The notes beneath the pieces are model-generated. The model had not been told where the DNA came from and did not search any database. It saw only the letters and a program-made list of their open reading frames with translations. This document shows, in pieces, positions 9,358 through 20,896 of a stretch of 64,000 nucleotides of DNA (the stretch's first letter is position 1; each line of letters begins with the position of its first letter). The position numbers and the translations under genes were made by a program. This DNA is from Armigeres subalbatus (lineage: Eukaryota > Arthropoda > Insecta > Diptera > Culicidae): contig NC_085141.1 in the NCBI RefSeq assembly GCF_024139115.2, positions 377,300,995-377,364,994 of the forward strand, given 5' to 3'.

Positions 9358-12300
9358 CTCGATCAAGGCTACAGTTCTTAACAGACCACGGATGCCTCAG
9401 GTGCGTTGAACCTGCACAGGTTCAATCATACGGTCTGTCTGTCTTGTTCACATGCAGTCGGTTCGACGCGGAGAAGAGTGTGATGTTGGAGGCGTGCGGA
9501 ATCGCCACTACTACCAATAATAGGGCTATAAGGGCTGTCAACGTCGCTCTTCTCGTTAGCATGGGGTGAGCGTATAGCCGCATAGTATGTGGTCCAGCTC
9601 GGTTGCATGTGAGCTCTCGCTGCCGTGGAACTTCTCGTCGAAGTAGGATCGATCCTCCGCCGGTTTAATTGCAAGTGGTTCGCGATGGAAATGAGAGTTG
9701 AATAACGGGTGGCCACTAAATAACGGGAATGACTTCAATACTTTTCTATCAGCACATTATTGCTTTCAGAGAAATATTACCTTATGGGAATGAATCTTTG
9801 GAATGTTCAGAAAATTGTCGCACAGGCAATTTCACTCTAACATGTCTTCTAAGCACCATAGTATACAAAGGTGATGGTCTTTCACACAGACACGAAGCAA
9901 CTCATCAACAGGATCAGTAGCAGCATCCGGAAAATCGATGTGACAGCCCTCCAGCGGCATGTGATAACAGCAAAACCATGTTACGCCAAACGGCGACCCA
10001 CAGACCGACGCTAATTAATCTAAGTTGAAGACAAAAGACAACTCATCATTTAACATATATCAGATTGAATTGTACTTCTTTGTAGTTTTCTCTCCGAGCC
10101 GTTCATTTCATACTAGCTATTTAGTTAGTCCAACAATGGAGTTGGGATCTGAGTGGAAATCTTTTATCAGTGTAGGTCTGAGTAGTTTATCGGGTGGGAA
10201 TCATTGGAACAACCTCGGCACTCAACTGGTTGCCCGTTGAGGTGGGTCGTCTGTTGCGTGGAAGCTTCCGACGTAGGAAAACTACCCGCCCATCAGAGTA
10301 GAATTGATCCACCGCTAGGCACTAGCCAGGTAGTCCCACTCGAGGCGGCAGCCGAAGGTACAGGAACCCTAAGGGAGTGGGAGGAGAGCCATAGGGATCA
10401 AGCAATGGTCTACAAAGGGAAGCCAAAGGGTTCAACAAGTCTATAGCCAAAACGGAGGAAGAGTGCTGAATGCACAAAGCGCCTACTTTCGCAAGTAGTT
10501 CCGAAAAGTGGTCCCAGATACCAAGGATGGGTATTTTCTGGCAATATTCTGGATTAGAAAAGCGTTTAGTTGAGGCTCTTGGTGGTATCATGAACGACCA
10601 TGTTTAGAGAGAAATTTTATGACCACCACAACAACAATGATTCGGCAATTCTGGAGCCGGTGAAAAGTCGCGTGTTGTAACAATTGAAGACTGATATTCT
10701 GGCAAAAAAAACATTTGTTAATACATGTGGTTGCTGCTTTCGGTGGATTGCTATATAGGTTGCCATTTTGAGGTTTGGTGTGTTTCAGTAAGCGTCACTT
10801 CACGTTTTCTTGGGTAGTGTCTCTCCCACTCCAAAATTAACTGTCTTTTCGGTAATCCACCACGATGGTAGATTCCTTCTCCAAATGGGGAACACTTTGA
10901 TCGACTAGAGTTCCCCTCACTCCATGGCAAGCTACTGACTGATACTTCTCCCAGCAGCTACAGTTCTACCTAACCTCCAACAGGTTATGGGCCCAGGAAC
11001 GGTCCCGGATCTACAACTTAGTGTCTGTATTTGTATTTCTTTTTAGAACGTGGGTAGCTGGCTGGTTAGCTGGAGTTCAAGAGGTGCTTCGGAGAAAAAC
11101 ATTCAGGAGCTGGTCGCCAGTGCTGTGCAAGCATCGAAATCAGGCTACTTGTACACGCACTATGTGCTAGAGAGATTGTTTCACCAACGTCACTTGTTGG
11201 ACCAAGTCGGACCAAGAGCATTCCATTGCCACAGCAAGTGGTCGACAAATGATTGCTGATTAGCAAGCGCTGGTGAATGATCATGACAATACAAAATAGT
11301 GAATACGAAACCGAAAATCAAATCAAAACTTTCAAATCAGCGCAAGCAAGAAACGCGACCCGTCGTATACCTTAATTGCTCCAACTGGAATGTACTCCGC
11401 ATCGATAATGTTGTTGAGGATATTGATTGTCTTCTTAATGCGTAAACGAATAAAAATGTCCTGATTTTTTAATTTGTTGTTCGCATTTTGAGGGAAACAA
11501 TAACCTCTTTTTTTCTTTCGATGAAAAGGAACAACGAAGTAAATTCCACAATGCCAAAAAATGCTGATCTGTTGTATTACAAATTTCTGCGAACCAATTT
11601 AGCTCCTGCGAGACCAATGAAATAACGACAAAACATGAGAGTCTTTTCTGTCTCCTTTGTACCCATCGCTGCATTAAGCAAATGAGTTTGATGATATGGC
11701 GAAGGTGGATGTTGATCCCAAGGGAATGAGTTGTAACTATTTTTGTTGTACGTCGAGGAAACGTTCAATTAAATTGATTGAGATACCTATCGCGTACAAT
11801 AGAGAATTCTATTGAACTTATCTTTTAAGGTCATTGTTAATCTTGTTTGTACAATACTAACAAACATTCAGATTGATCCACCTCAAGTAATGGTGCTTTT
11901 CTAAAAAGGTTATAAGATATCTCGAAAAACAATGTCTTCTATCCTTTCCCTTTCCTTCAAGCTACAAGTTCTTCCAATCAGAACAACCTTTCAAGTTTCA
12001 AATAAGGAAAATCGATCCAACACCATCCCATCCCGATAGGCCACATGCCTCAAAGTATCCTCATCAACACTCCTCAACATCTGTCAATGTTTCGAATCCC
12101 TTCCGCATGTGCGGTGATTGTCTGAATTTTGCAGAATTGAGAGACAGAAAAAAAACCAAAAGGGGAACACAACGACAAACGGATGCAACAGCCCAAACAG
12201 GTCGACACGGAACGGTCACAGCGAGTCGAGTAACAACAAGAGGAAAATCCACTTCATAATGTTTATTACGTCGGGTTCAACTCGACCCGACGCACGGCAC

Positions 12301-13589
12301 GGTGCAGTTTCGCATCAAATGAACGTTCAGTGACGCACATAACACTTACACTTACACATGCATGCACGTGTTTGCGTCGTTTCCTAGAACGGATTACTTT
12401 CTCAAGAAAATTTGACAGACGCCGTAGTGTTGCATCCTTTTTGCTTGATTTCGGATCATTCTGGTCGATGAAGCTTTGGCAGTTAATTTGGCAGCACTGA
12501 TATAGTTTAAAAAATGTCATCAAATAATTATTGAATTTTGTCATAAATGTTTTCAAATCATTATTTGTCATATTTACCTGACCAAAAAAATGAGAAATAG
12601 TGACTCAATTGCGCTTGTTCTCAGATTCTGGTATTTATTACCCGCACGGTATGTGGAAGCATTACAAAATCGATAAGATAACAGTAGGAACCGCCACAAT
12701 CTACAAGGTTACCCCTTATGCGATATTCGAGCGCAATTCTAATCAGACCTTGAACCGGATGGAATCTGCCAGTTTTTGCGGATCCTATTTGTCTGTTAGT
12801 TCCGGAACGAAGATAAGTGACGTTGATTGGTTTTGTCCTCACTCCAGAGCTACTCCACTCCAATTACAAGTGGAAATGGACACAGACCACAACTGATGGT
12901 TGTTATGCTATAAGTACTTTAAGAAAACTCAATTTCTTTGATTATTCTAGTGTTTATATAAGATCATTTAAAACTTTATAAATCCAGAATTCTTCCTTTG
13001 CTCTTCCATTAAAAACAGTGTTCATATCAAACGGATCAAAACTAACCCACACAAAGAAATTTCTGAAGAAGCTCAACACATTTCATTTCCCTCTGTGCCA
13101 AGACCGGTGAATTGTTGTTGTTCGGTCTCGTTCACTCCGCTACTGGTAGCATCTCGCTTCCACAAACGACGCGGGGTCAACTTGACGTGCTCCCAGTCCC
13201 GTATTACGAACGGAGCGACGTCGGCTGCGAATGACAACAACAGGGCTTGTGTACGATTGGAGTTGGGAAATGGGAAGGAAACCAAGAAAATGTATTTCGA
13301 AGTCGAATATGCCGTGTCTGTCAGGACCAAGTGGGAGAATTATCCACTTGGATCTCAACAACTCGGCATGGGCGGCCTGAATATGAACATTCGCGTGATA
13401 GCGCTTTTGAATCCTGCTGAATATTCATAGGATTACCAAAGCAATTGCATTCTGATTTGAGTATCAGATCGGAATTGAATAAATTGACAGTTGACAGATT
13501 TGACAGAAATTGACAGAATTTCACATCACTCTAAAAAAATCCCAATTGATAATTAAATGATGAATGAGAGCACTCGCGAAGATGTCTCA
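9358..13589. other. 4.2 kb without a recognised gene
   Basis: Open frames here (up to 111 codons, for example 12600-12896 on + and 13095-13430 on +) lack recognisable domains, and their opposite strands are equally open, so none is called. 10200-10600 is G-rich and repeat-free. 12350-12560 holds short AT-rich sequence. Host regulatory or intronic DNA is possible, but nothing in the sequence decides it. Confidence 0.45.
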
Positions 13590-14366
13590 CTTCGGGATCC
13601 CTGAATAACTGGTGAATAACCAGTTGGAGCTTCGTTTTTGACCTCCTGCACTATTTCCGACGAACCGAAACAGTGGATACTCCGAAGATAAAAATGAATT
13701 CACTAAACAAACACAAACCAGCAAGGAACCGCGCGCGGCGCACGGTGGTGGAATCCGTTGAGCTACAGTGGAACTACCCTTCATGTTTTCACGAAACGAA
13801 GCAAACCGACACCGACTGACTGAGACGACGACAGGCAGCAGCCAGAGGTGCTGTCACGCACACACCGGCACCAGTTTGGTGGTTTGTTTGTTGCCCATCA
13901 GCTTGCTTCGACCGTTTCGCCGCGTTCGCTTCCCGATCAGTCAACGATTGCGAATCGGTCGCGCGAGACCCCGAACACCGGCGTGTTGTATGTGCGGTTT
14001 ATTTCTTGTTTACGGCGCGGTGGCCACTCGATTCGATTGTTTCGGTCGGTCAGAGTCAGTCAGTGTTTGTTTGATTTCTCCAGTGAGGCGACCGACCGAA
14101 TGGTTTGTTGTTGTTTTGACCACCGTTGGATGACAATTTCGTAGCGATACGGCGCGGTGAGATGCGGATGATTTCCGTTTTGGAGCATTAGTTTTTTAGT
14201 GCGTGAAGAGCACGAATTCGATGTGAAAGAATGGAGCGACGTGTAATGATTGGATTTGGATTGGACTACTCGCAATAGTGGTGTCGACACTCTGTGGTAT
14301 TCTTGACAATAGAATATTTTGACGGTTTGATATTGTTTGTAGCACATCGAGGTGAACAATTTTTTG
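13590..14366 (+). promoter_or_regulatory. Candidate promoter and untranslated first exon (weak)
   Basis: Unlike its surroundings this stretch is GC-richer, repeat-free and full of CpG (for example CGCCGCGTTCGCTTCCCGAT near 13918). Initiator-like TCAGTC occurs at about 13936 and 14052. A good splice-donor word GTAAGT occurs at 14369-14374 after GAA. These fit a non-coding first exon on the plus strand, possibly an upstream exon of mam 34 kb away or of another gene. Mammal-like CpG islands are not expected in mosquitoes, and no expression evidence is available, so this is a hypothesis. Confidence 0.25.
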
Positions 14367-14387
14367 AAGTAAGTAACAATGCAGTCA

Positions 14388-14771
14388 GCCTAACTTTGCC
14401 CCATCCCTAGACGTCGAGGACCCAAGGAGTGTACATTAATCTTCTTAGCCAAAGTCACTCCCAACGATTCGTAATTCATCTTTCCCCCTGAATGTGAAAC
14501 GGTTGGTACGGCTGTCCCCGTTTCTTCCTTTCGTAGATTCAAACCTCTTCGTTGATCATGTTATTTATTACTAAATAACCTGATTGCCGGGGATTTATGG
14601 ATTTTCTCCCAAATTCAAGCCTGCACGGTGGGCCTGGCCATTTTAATACTTGTGTCATATTTATGATATGCTGAAAATATTGATGCAGACAAGAAAATGC
14701 TCGGAAACACAACCGACATTTCCAGGATGCTTTTCAATACTGGCTGTGCATGTGCTAAGACAAGACAAGAC
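14388..14771 (+). mobile_element. 384-bp retroposon-like insertion with ACAAG tail and 21-bp direct repeats
   Basis: AAGTAAGTAACAATGCAGTC plus A lies at 14367-14387 and exactly again at 14772-14792. The enclosed segment ends in AAGACAAGACAAGAC, a short-repeat tail. This is the layout of a 5'-truncated LINE end or SINE copied on the plus strand. No ORF is seen. The duplicated target includes a GTAAGT donor-like word, so the insertion created a second copy of that word. Confidence 0.7.
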
Positions 14772-14792
14772 AAGTAAGTAACAATGCAGTCA

Positions 14793-15085
14793 ACAGTTTG
14801 AAATCAATGCAATATTGAAGGAATCATCGAGTCTTTAAAATATCAATATACGGAATATTAAATTACTTCGAAGTTCTTCAAGTGCAAGGATAACAAGTTT
14901 TGTCTCCAGCCTCACGAGAAATGTGCACCTCCTTAAAACTTATGAGAATTCTCGGTGATTATTATACGGCGGATTCGAATCCACCAAGGATTCTCAGTTA
15001 AAATCTTGAAGAAAGATCTAAGTCGGATCGCTTCTAAATTCATAATGGGATCATCATCAGATGTCAGCGGACCATAATTCGTGCC
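14793..15085. other. No gene recognised
   Basis: AT-rich spacer between the retroposon and the next LINE remnant. A palindromic word GGATTCGAATCC (14972) is present, but without a tRNA fold around it. Confidence 0.4.
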
Positions 15086-15087
15086 TG

Positions 15088-15345
15088 GTGGTCTCGCAAC
15101 TGGATTCCAAATAACGAGCTACATCGTCGTTATCACCAGAGGCCGATAGCAACGGGAATTCGGGAACGGAAGTGGGGCTGGGTCGGCTACACCTCATGTA
15201 GGGGCGGAAGCGAAATCTATAAACGAGCATTGGACTGGAATCCTGCTGGACATCGCAGCAGAGGAAGATTCAGATGGCGATGTAGCCTCCACAACGAAAT
15301 AAAAGAATTCGACTGAAATCATGATTGGCAACACGTCAAGGTGAT
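15088..15345 (+). pseudogene. C-terminal tail of a LINE reverse transcriptase
   Basis: Frame pieces GWVGYTSCRGGSEIYKRALD, WNPAGHRSRGRFRWR and LHNEIKEFD follow the usual order of the tail of an RTE-related LINE RT (W-I-G-H-x-L-R, then A-L-x-W-N-P, G-R-x-x-x-x-W, then N-E-I). The stop is just after EFD and the homology fades by 15345. No RT core is upstream, so it is a 5'-truncated remnant. The clade is uncertain. Confidence 0.6.
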
Positions 15346-15589
15346 TTCTAAACATTGCTCAGTATAGTGATCTAGTAAGTTGGGTCTTAGCACCACTCGG
15401 GGTGTACAGGATCAGGCAAAATGTAGAGGACGATTCCAATCAAAATTGTTTTTGTTTTTTTGCGGAATTCTTACCATTACGAATTGTACTCGAAACCCTA
15501 TACGGATTGCACTCAACACTTGTCTCCTGCTTCTACGAAACTTCATTTGCATTCTACATGTTCACTCAGTGTTATCGACAAAAAATTAT

Positions 15590-16338
15590 GGGTGCTATCG
15601 TGAAAATCCAGACCGTGCCCTGCGTGGTAAAATCGTTCAGGGAAAGAAAAGCGAAGACAACCGACCTCGTGACCACAAAGAAGGTGAAGGATTACTTCAA
15701 GCGCAATCCGAAACATTTGATTCGAAACGTGGCCAAGAAAGTCAATTTTTTCGTCCGGTTCGCTTAGCAGACAATGAAGCGGGCCGGACATCATGTCTTC
15801 AAGGTAAAGGGAGGCACCTTACGGAACCGATCAACAAAATATGGTGACCAAATCCACTGGCGGCGTCAGCCATTTTCATTTCACGGGATATCATTTGAGG
15901 CAACTTTCCTTTTAAAACAACCTCGAGTTATGCCCCACCTCTAAATCCGACAGTGACCGAATTCCGCGCCAGAAAGCTGTACCGCGAGTGGTTGGAGTAA
16001 TCGTAATGGAAGTAGATTGCCTGCCTCGAGTTTTTCGTCGACAAGTCCCTTCGGGATGTACTAGGGAAGTTTTGAATGTAGAAGGTCGACAAATTTACCA
16101 AGAAGTACCTGGTGTAGTAGACATTCTGTTTTTGCCGGATCTATCATTTACGTGAAACCGATGATGAAGCTATGCGAAGCCATCGATATTGTTTTCGTGC
16201 CGACGGAGGCAAATCCTGTAAGGATTCCACTTCAAAAAGTTCACAAATTTGCCCAGAAATTGTCAATGCTTTTCAGAAAAGGAAGTAAAGCTGTGGTAAA
16301 AAGCGCTAGATGTCATCATAATTCATTTACCAAAAACT
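15590..16338 (+). pseudogene. Degenerate Tc1/mariner-type transposase
   Basis: Seen: KKVKDYFKRNPKHLIRNVAKK at 15677-15739 (a helix-turn-helix DNA-binding motif), then in other frames FRARKLYREWLE near 15965, KFTKKYLV near 16093 and VFVPTEANPVRIPLQKVHKF from about 16192, followed by KGSKAVVKSA. These fall in the order found in IS630/Tc1/mariner transposases, where F-V-P-x-E-x-N-P-P precedes the final catalytic acid. Here the NPP-x-x-N-P-I-E stretch carrying that acid is altered or deleted. Several stops and frame changes make it inactive. Terminal inverted repeats were not found. Confidence 0.7.
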
Positions 16339-16860
16339 AATTAGTCTTTACATTCACTGATTCTGTGTGGATTTTTTTTATGGATATCCAATGCAAAATA
16401 ATTTTCCTATCGTTTTCATACTGAATTCTGTACGAAAAAAAGTTTCTGCGTTGGATACCACCCAAATCGTTCGAAGATTTCAATCGACATTTTTTTATAA
16501 TTTCAAACATATGTCTGCAGAAAAAAAAATCCAATGGTAAATTTCTGCGTAGGATACCACTCAGAATCTTCTACAGTTCTTAAAAGAAACAATTCCTCTA
16601 TGGACTCCATTTGAAAGCATGTTTACGGGTTTCATTTTATTACTCGATAGATTTCTCACAGCATGTTTTTATGTTTCTCAAACCATTTTTTTTAGAATAA
16701 TATCCAGAATATTCTACGGTTTTATTCCGCGAATCTACAGGTTACTAGCTTTCTAGCATTTTCTTCGAAATTTCTTACGAATCTTCGACTTCGCGGTATC
16801 TTTTACGAATTCTCATTCTCATTCATAATCAATCATCTACGGATTTTACTAAAAATCCAC
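16339..16860. other. AT-rich spacer, no gene recognised
   Basis: A word TTTCTGCGTTGGATACCA (16442) recurs as TTTCTGCGTAGGATACCA (16541). Otherwise there is no structure or coding signal. Confidence 0.4.
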
Positions 16861-16863
16861 CAT

Positions 16864-17645
16864 GTAAGGGTCAGCCAAAAAAGTTGAGATAGGCCAAAAT
16901 TTTGTCGAGATTTAAATCAGCAGAACTTTGTTCAAGATAATCTGATTTTGATAACACTCGGGTCCATCGAACGCCGAAATTCTTTTAGTTTTTTGTCCTT
17001 ATCTTGAATCCGGTCGGTTCATTTTTCCTCTGTCTCTGTAATTTCCATTATTTTTCATGCTCTCTTAAGGAACCGGAACTGATTTCCCCCATCAATGAGA
17101 ATCGCAGATCAAGATTTTAGAAATACGCAGATATATGACCATTTCCATGAAAACAGTAATATAATAAAATAATAATCGGTACAAGATCGGTTCTGAAAAG
17201 GTGACCTCAGCTCTATGGAATAGCCATATCTCTGCGTAGTTTCTATTGATTTTCGTTCTGCAGCCAGAATTGGTCATACAATTGGTTCTCGTTTCTGGAG
17301 ATTGCTTGAAAAATGCTGAAGGCACACATAACAAATAATGACAAGCATAAGAATAAATCTCGGGTACTTATTCAAAAGGACGTATGTGATTTTGTAAACA
17401 AAGATTCAAACGTCGATTTGTCCAATCTGATAGCACTCCCACGCAAACCATCACCACAGGCAGGAAGGGGAAGCCTTCGGCTACCTGTTAGTGGTGTCGG
17501 TTTGCGTGGGAGTGCCATCAGATCGGACAAATCGATGTTAGAATCTTTGTTTACAAAATCACATACGTCCTTTTGAATAAGTACCCGAGAAATGCATTTT
17601 TAACTTACCTTCAGAAAACCCGGAGCATCGCCAGCATCCGTTGAC
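16864..17645. mobile_element. Fragment of the CAGGGG-end MITE family, interrupted by a hairpin MITE
   Basis: The left edge (GTTGAGATAGGCCAAAATTT at 16883) matches the inverted ends at 6090 and 21356 with substitutions (GTAAGGGTCAGCC instead of CAGGGGTTAGACA). The right part (ACCTTCAGAAAACCCGGAGC near 17610) matches the interior of the same family. The right terminus is not found, so the copy is incomplete. The interruption is 17359-17589. Confidence 0.65.
17359..17589. mobile_element. 231-bp hairpin MITE with AAAT duplication
   Basis: The two halves are near-perfect reverse complements over about 105 bp: CTCGGGTACTTATTCAAAAG at the left and its complement ending GTACCCGAG at the right, with a short loop (AAGGGGAAGCCTTCGG) near 17465. 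AAAT flanks both ends (17355-17358 and 17590-17593). It interrupts the older MITE. An 87-codon frame across it merely reflects the palindrome. Confidence 0.85.
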
Positions 17646-17649
17646 CGAT

Positions 17650-18115
17650 TGATATTATTGGACCTGCCTCCCCTTTCTGTCCCTTTTTTTATACCTAGTA
17701 CATGTGCTGTCACATAATCTTAGACCCCATCCCTCATATAGCCTCGGACGTCTTTTCTAAACGACACTTTTACAGATTTGATGTTATTTCTTTTGGTTTT
17801 CAAACTGGTTACTGTTGCAATATTCAAAACACAATTTCCTGCAAAAGATGACACTCAGAATGACTCTAGTCGAAATCCTGCACAGATTTTACTCTGATTT
17901 TTTTTTTCTCACAATTCTTACTTGGCGTCTTTGATTCTGCATTATAGTTCTATTCTTGAATTTTGTGAAGTAGTCTGGAGCCCTTAAATATCAACGAATC
18001 TAGATCTTAAGGCTAGAATCCGCGCAGCGTAGATTCGTGCGTTATGCACTGCGACACCTACCCTGAAGGGTCTCTGCTCATCTTCCCACATATATGGACT
18101 GACGTAGACTTCTTA
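17650..18115. other. No gene recognised
   Basis: AT-rich sequence. Weak RT-tail-like words occur around 17985-18110 (such as CGCAGCGTAGATTCGTGCGT) that may be an old LINE remnant, too decayed to call. Confidence 0.35.
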
Positions 18116-18745
18116 TAATCTATGACAAAAGGCCGAAAGACAAAAGGTCGAAGGGACAAAAGGTCGAAAAACAAAAGGTCGAAATGACAAAAGGTCGAAA
18201 GGACAAAATGTCGAGAAGACAAAACGTCGAAAGGGGTAGAAGGTCAAAAGGACAAAATGTCGAAAGAGACAAGAAGTCGAAAGAGACAAAAGGTCGAAAT
18301 GGACAGCAGCGCCATTCCTCGGTTTGAGTCTCCTCCAGAATTTCACCGATTCGTACCGCCACGTATTGGCGATGGGTTAGTGACAAAAGGTCGAAAGGAC
18401 AAAAGGTCGAAGGGACAAATGGTCGAAAAGGACAAAACGTCGAACGTGACAAAAGGTCGGAAAAGTCAAAGAGTCGAACACAATAAAAGGTCGAAAGAAC
18501 AAAACGTCGAACGTGACAAAAGGCCGAAAGAGATAAAAGGTCGAAAAGAACAAAAGGTTGAAAGGGACATGACAATGACAAAGAATAGCAGAATTTCGGT
18601 TAAAAAAATACAGAGATCTCGGCTGTTGGAATTTCCCAGATCTCACTTCTCACTTCTGACATCTCACTTCTCACTTGTTATTCGGCCTAATGACCATGCG
18701 GCCTAATGGCCTTCGAGCTAAGGGCCTTCGGCCTTATGACCCAGC
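18116..18745. repeat. Array of GGACAAAAGGTCGAAA units, then CTTCTCAC and CGGCCTAATGACC words
   Basis: A 14-18-bp unit (GACAAAAGGTCGAAAG and variants) repeats about 25 times in 18120-18305 and 18380-18570, separated by a unique 75-bp piece. It is followed at 18635-18680 by TCTCACTTCTCACTTCTGAC words and at 18685-18745 by CGGCCTAATGACC words. Overlapping frames of 77-153 codons on both strands are artefacts of the repeat. Confidence 0.85.
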
Positions 18746-18929
18746 ATCGTTCAAATATTTACTATATTAAGACCACCAAATGTCAGATGAATCTATACAA
18801 TAAGCATACATAAGCATAAGGTGTCGCAGAAGCCTCTGCCAATGGACGCAGGGATCAAAGGATTGCTCTTAAGCCCAACCAAGGGCCGTTGTAACTACAA
18901 GTTACTAACAATGAATTAAAACATAAACT
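18746..18929. other. Short unique spacer
   Basis: No coding or repeat signal between the array and the SINE target site. Confidence 0.4.
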
Positions 18930-18943
18930 AGTCATCTATTCTC

Positions 18944-19230
18944 CTCCCTCCTTAGCCGTGCGGTAAGACGCGCGGCTACAAAGCAAGACCATGCTGAGGG
19001 TGGCTGGGTTCGATTCCCGGTGCTGGTCTAGGCAATTTTCGGATTGAAAATTGTCTCGACTTCCCTGGGCATAAAAGTATCATCGTGCTAGCCTCATGAT
19101 ATACGAATGCAAAAATGGTAACCTGGCTAAGAAACCTCGCAGTTAAAAACTGTGGAAGTGCTTAATGAACACTAAGCTGCGAGGCGGCTCTGTCCCAGTG
19201 TGGGGATGTAATGCCAAGAAGAAGAAGAGA
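18944..19230 (+). mobile_element. Full-length Feilai-like SINE with perfect 14-bp target duplication
   Basis: AGTCATCTATTCTC occurs at 18930-18943 and 19231-19244. The 287-bp body has an A box (TAGCCGTGCGG at 18953), a perfect pol III B box (GGTTCGATTCCCGG at 19008), a tRNA-unrelated body and an AAG triplet tail. A tRNA-like head, unrelated body and triplet tail are the known layout of Feilai in Aedes. Both internal promoter boxes look intact, so it could still be transcribed. Confidence 0.9.
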
Positions 19231-19244
19231 AGTCATCTATTCTC

Positions 19245-20200
19245 TAGAATGCAGAGAGTATGGATTAAACACATTAAAAAGAATAGAAATATGGTTTGGT
19301 GGTCGCTACATATAAAAATAAATTGAACGATGATACAGGGGTTTTCTCCCTTCCAGGTAAAGAAGTATGCGCTGTTCATTTGCTTTTTGACTAGGCTTTA
19401 GTAACTTAGAGGAGTGTGAACTAGGTTGCCACTTCGATGGTGCTTTCAGATCGTCTTATGGTGCAAATCTTGTAGAATTAAAATTCACCCGTTGAAAAAT
19501 TCTGGAAACTCTATCACGTATTTTGACGTAAGGCGATCTAATATACACGGATTAGGGCCAAAAGGCGTGAGGCAGAGATGGCTGTAGGAAGATTTTTTAT
19601 TTAATCCTTATTATAGTGATTTGTAAGTGTAATACAAAGTTCATCACTTAGCTGTAGGAAGAAGCTCTCCCAGCTAACCTTTTTTGGAACTTATTATCCC
19701 ATTTTCCCAAAAAAACATGGAAATTCAAAAAAAAGGCCGTTCGCCTCAGAACCTCACAGGTCTTGCAAAATTTACGGAAAGAACCGCCGTCAAAATGACG
19801 GGATAACCGAGCGTGCCTGGCATATTTAATACGACTTGCCACTCTGTAAGTTTTTCTGTGTCGGCCCAAGGAACTGTGGCTCTTTCAACTTTCTGTAGTT
19901 AGGCGACATTGGACTCGGTTTTTCAATCCTGTTGTAGACCTGTCTTATCCTTCTTTTGGTGTCTGGCACGAGATTTGGTTTTCAGTTTCCGTCAGAAAAT
20001 CTGCGGCCGTACTACCCGTTATTCCGAAATGTTTTGAGATCCAGGCGAACGGCCGTTCGATGTTCATATGTTGGCGATGATATTCTATATCTAGGATCGT
20101 ATGTTGGGTGGGCTTTATAAGGCCGCAGTAGCACTGGCTGAGTCAGAAAGAACAAATATTGGCTCGTTGGAAAGAGTGATGGTGGCAATGAAGACGCCAA
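19245..20200. other. No gene recognised
   Basis: Unique AT-rich sequence. Frames of 73 and 96 codons on the minus strand (19648-19869, 20012-20302) have no motif. The second runs into the hAT MITE, so it is not a gene. Confidence 0.45.
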
Positions 20201-20268
20201 TGCACACTGGTTCAGAAGCCCCCAAAACGTGCGTGTTTTAGTTTCGACCTGAAAACTACATTTTAGAG

Positions 20269-20720
20269 CAGAGCTTCCCAAACCTTTGGGTATGCGACCC
20301 ACCTAGCAAAACTCTATATGTCTCGCGACCCACCTATGAAAAAAATAATTTTACCCAGTAGTATTCAGCATTAATTGAATCAGAATGTCATCTGTTTCGG
20401 CTTCTTCCACATAAAAAATATTCACGTTACCTTACATGTACAAATGCAAAAAAATGACGAACATGGTATTGTTAGTCAAAATGCTAGCGTTTTTATTTTA
20501 CTTCATTATGGGGACAGCTTTTAGGCATAAATGTTTAAATAAAATAGCGTGGTGATGGATATTTAAAATAAAATGCGGTTTGAACTTGAAATAATGTTAC
20601 TGAAAAAAATGATCAAAAGGTTCGGCATTCGAGCTGCAATTAATATTTGTTCTGCACGACCCACCAACAATCCGCTCGCGACCCCCCTGGGGGTCGGGAC
20701 CCACAGTTTGGGAAACCATG
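20269..20720. mobile_element. 452-bp hAT-type MITE with 8-bp duplication TTTTAGAG
   Basis: The ends are CAGAGCTTCCCAAACC and its imperfect mirror GTTTGGGAAACCATG, next to GCGACCCACC and GGGTCGGGACCCAC inner repeats. TTTTAGAG flanks both sides (20261-20268 and 20721-20728). The opposite palindrome arm near 26450 has the uninterrupted site, confirming the borders. The CAG-TTCCCAAAC ends are common to non-autonomous hAT elements in many animals. Confidence 0.9.
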
Positions 20721-20896
20721 TTTTAGAGTAATGATGTCTCCAGAAGAGTTGAAGGATATTTCTTGGGCTTTCTTTTGATAAGAAAAGATCAATGATCTAT
20801 CCACCTTGAAGGGCGGTATGAAATTAAAAATTTACGCAGATGTTCAAAAGCAGTGGTTGTCCTCTGCAATGTTATAAAAAATGTGAATTGGAACAT

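Noticed and set aside
9426..9738. Overlapping minus-strand frames near 9.5 kb
   Set aside because: Two frames open over the same stretch with no motif; next to a decayed RT remnant.
12600..12896. 98-codon plus-strand frame as a small gene
   Set aside because: No recognisable domain, the opposite strand is also open over 80 codons, no splice or promoter context.
14965..14985. Possible tRNA T-arm (GGATTCGAATCC)
   Set aside because: A lone palindrome; the flanks do not give other arms.
15380..15847. 155-codon frame as an intact small protein
   Set aside because: It overlaps the transposase remnant in the wrong frame; the recognisable motif is in the frame ending at 15767.
18120..18706. 149-153-codon frames on both strands in the GACAAAAGGTCG array
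   Set aside because: Both strands are open because of the repeat; translated text is periodic and matches the motif.
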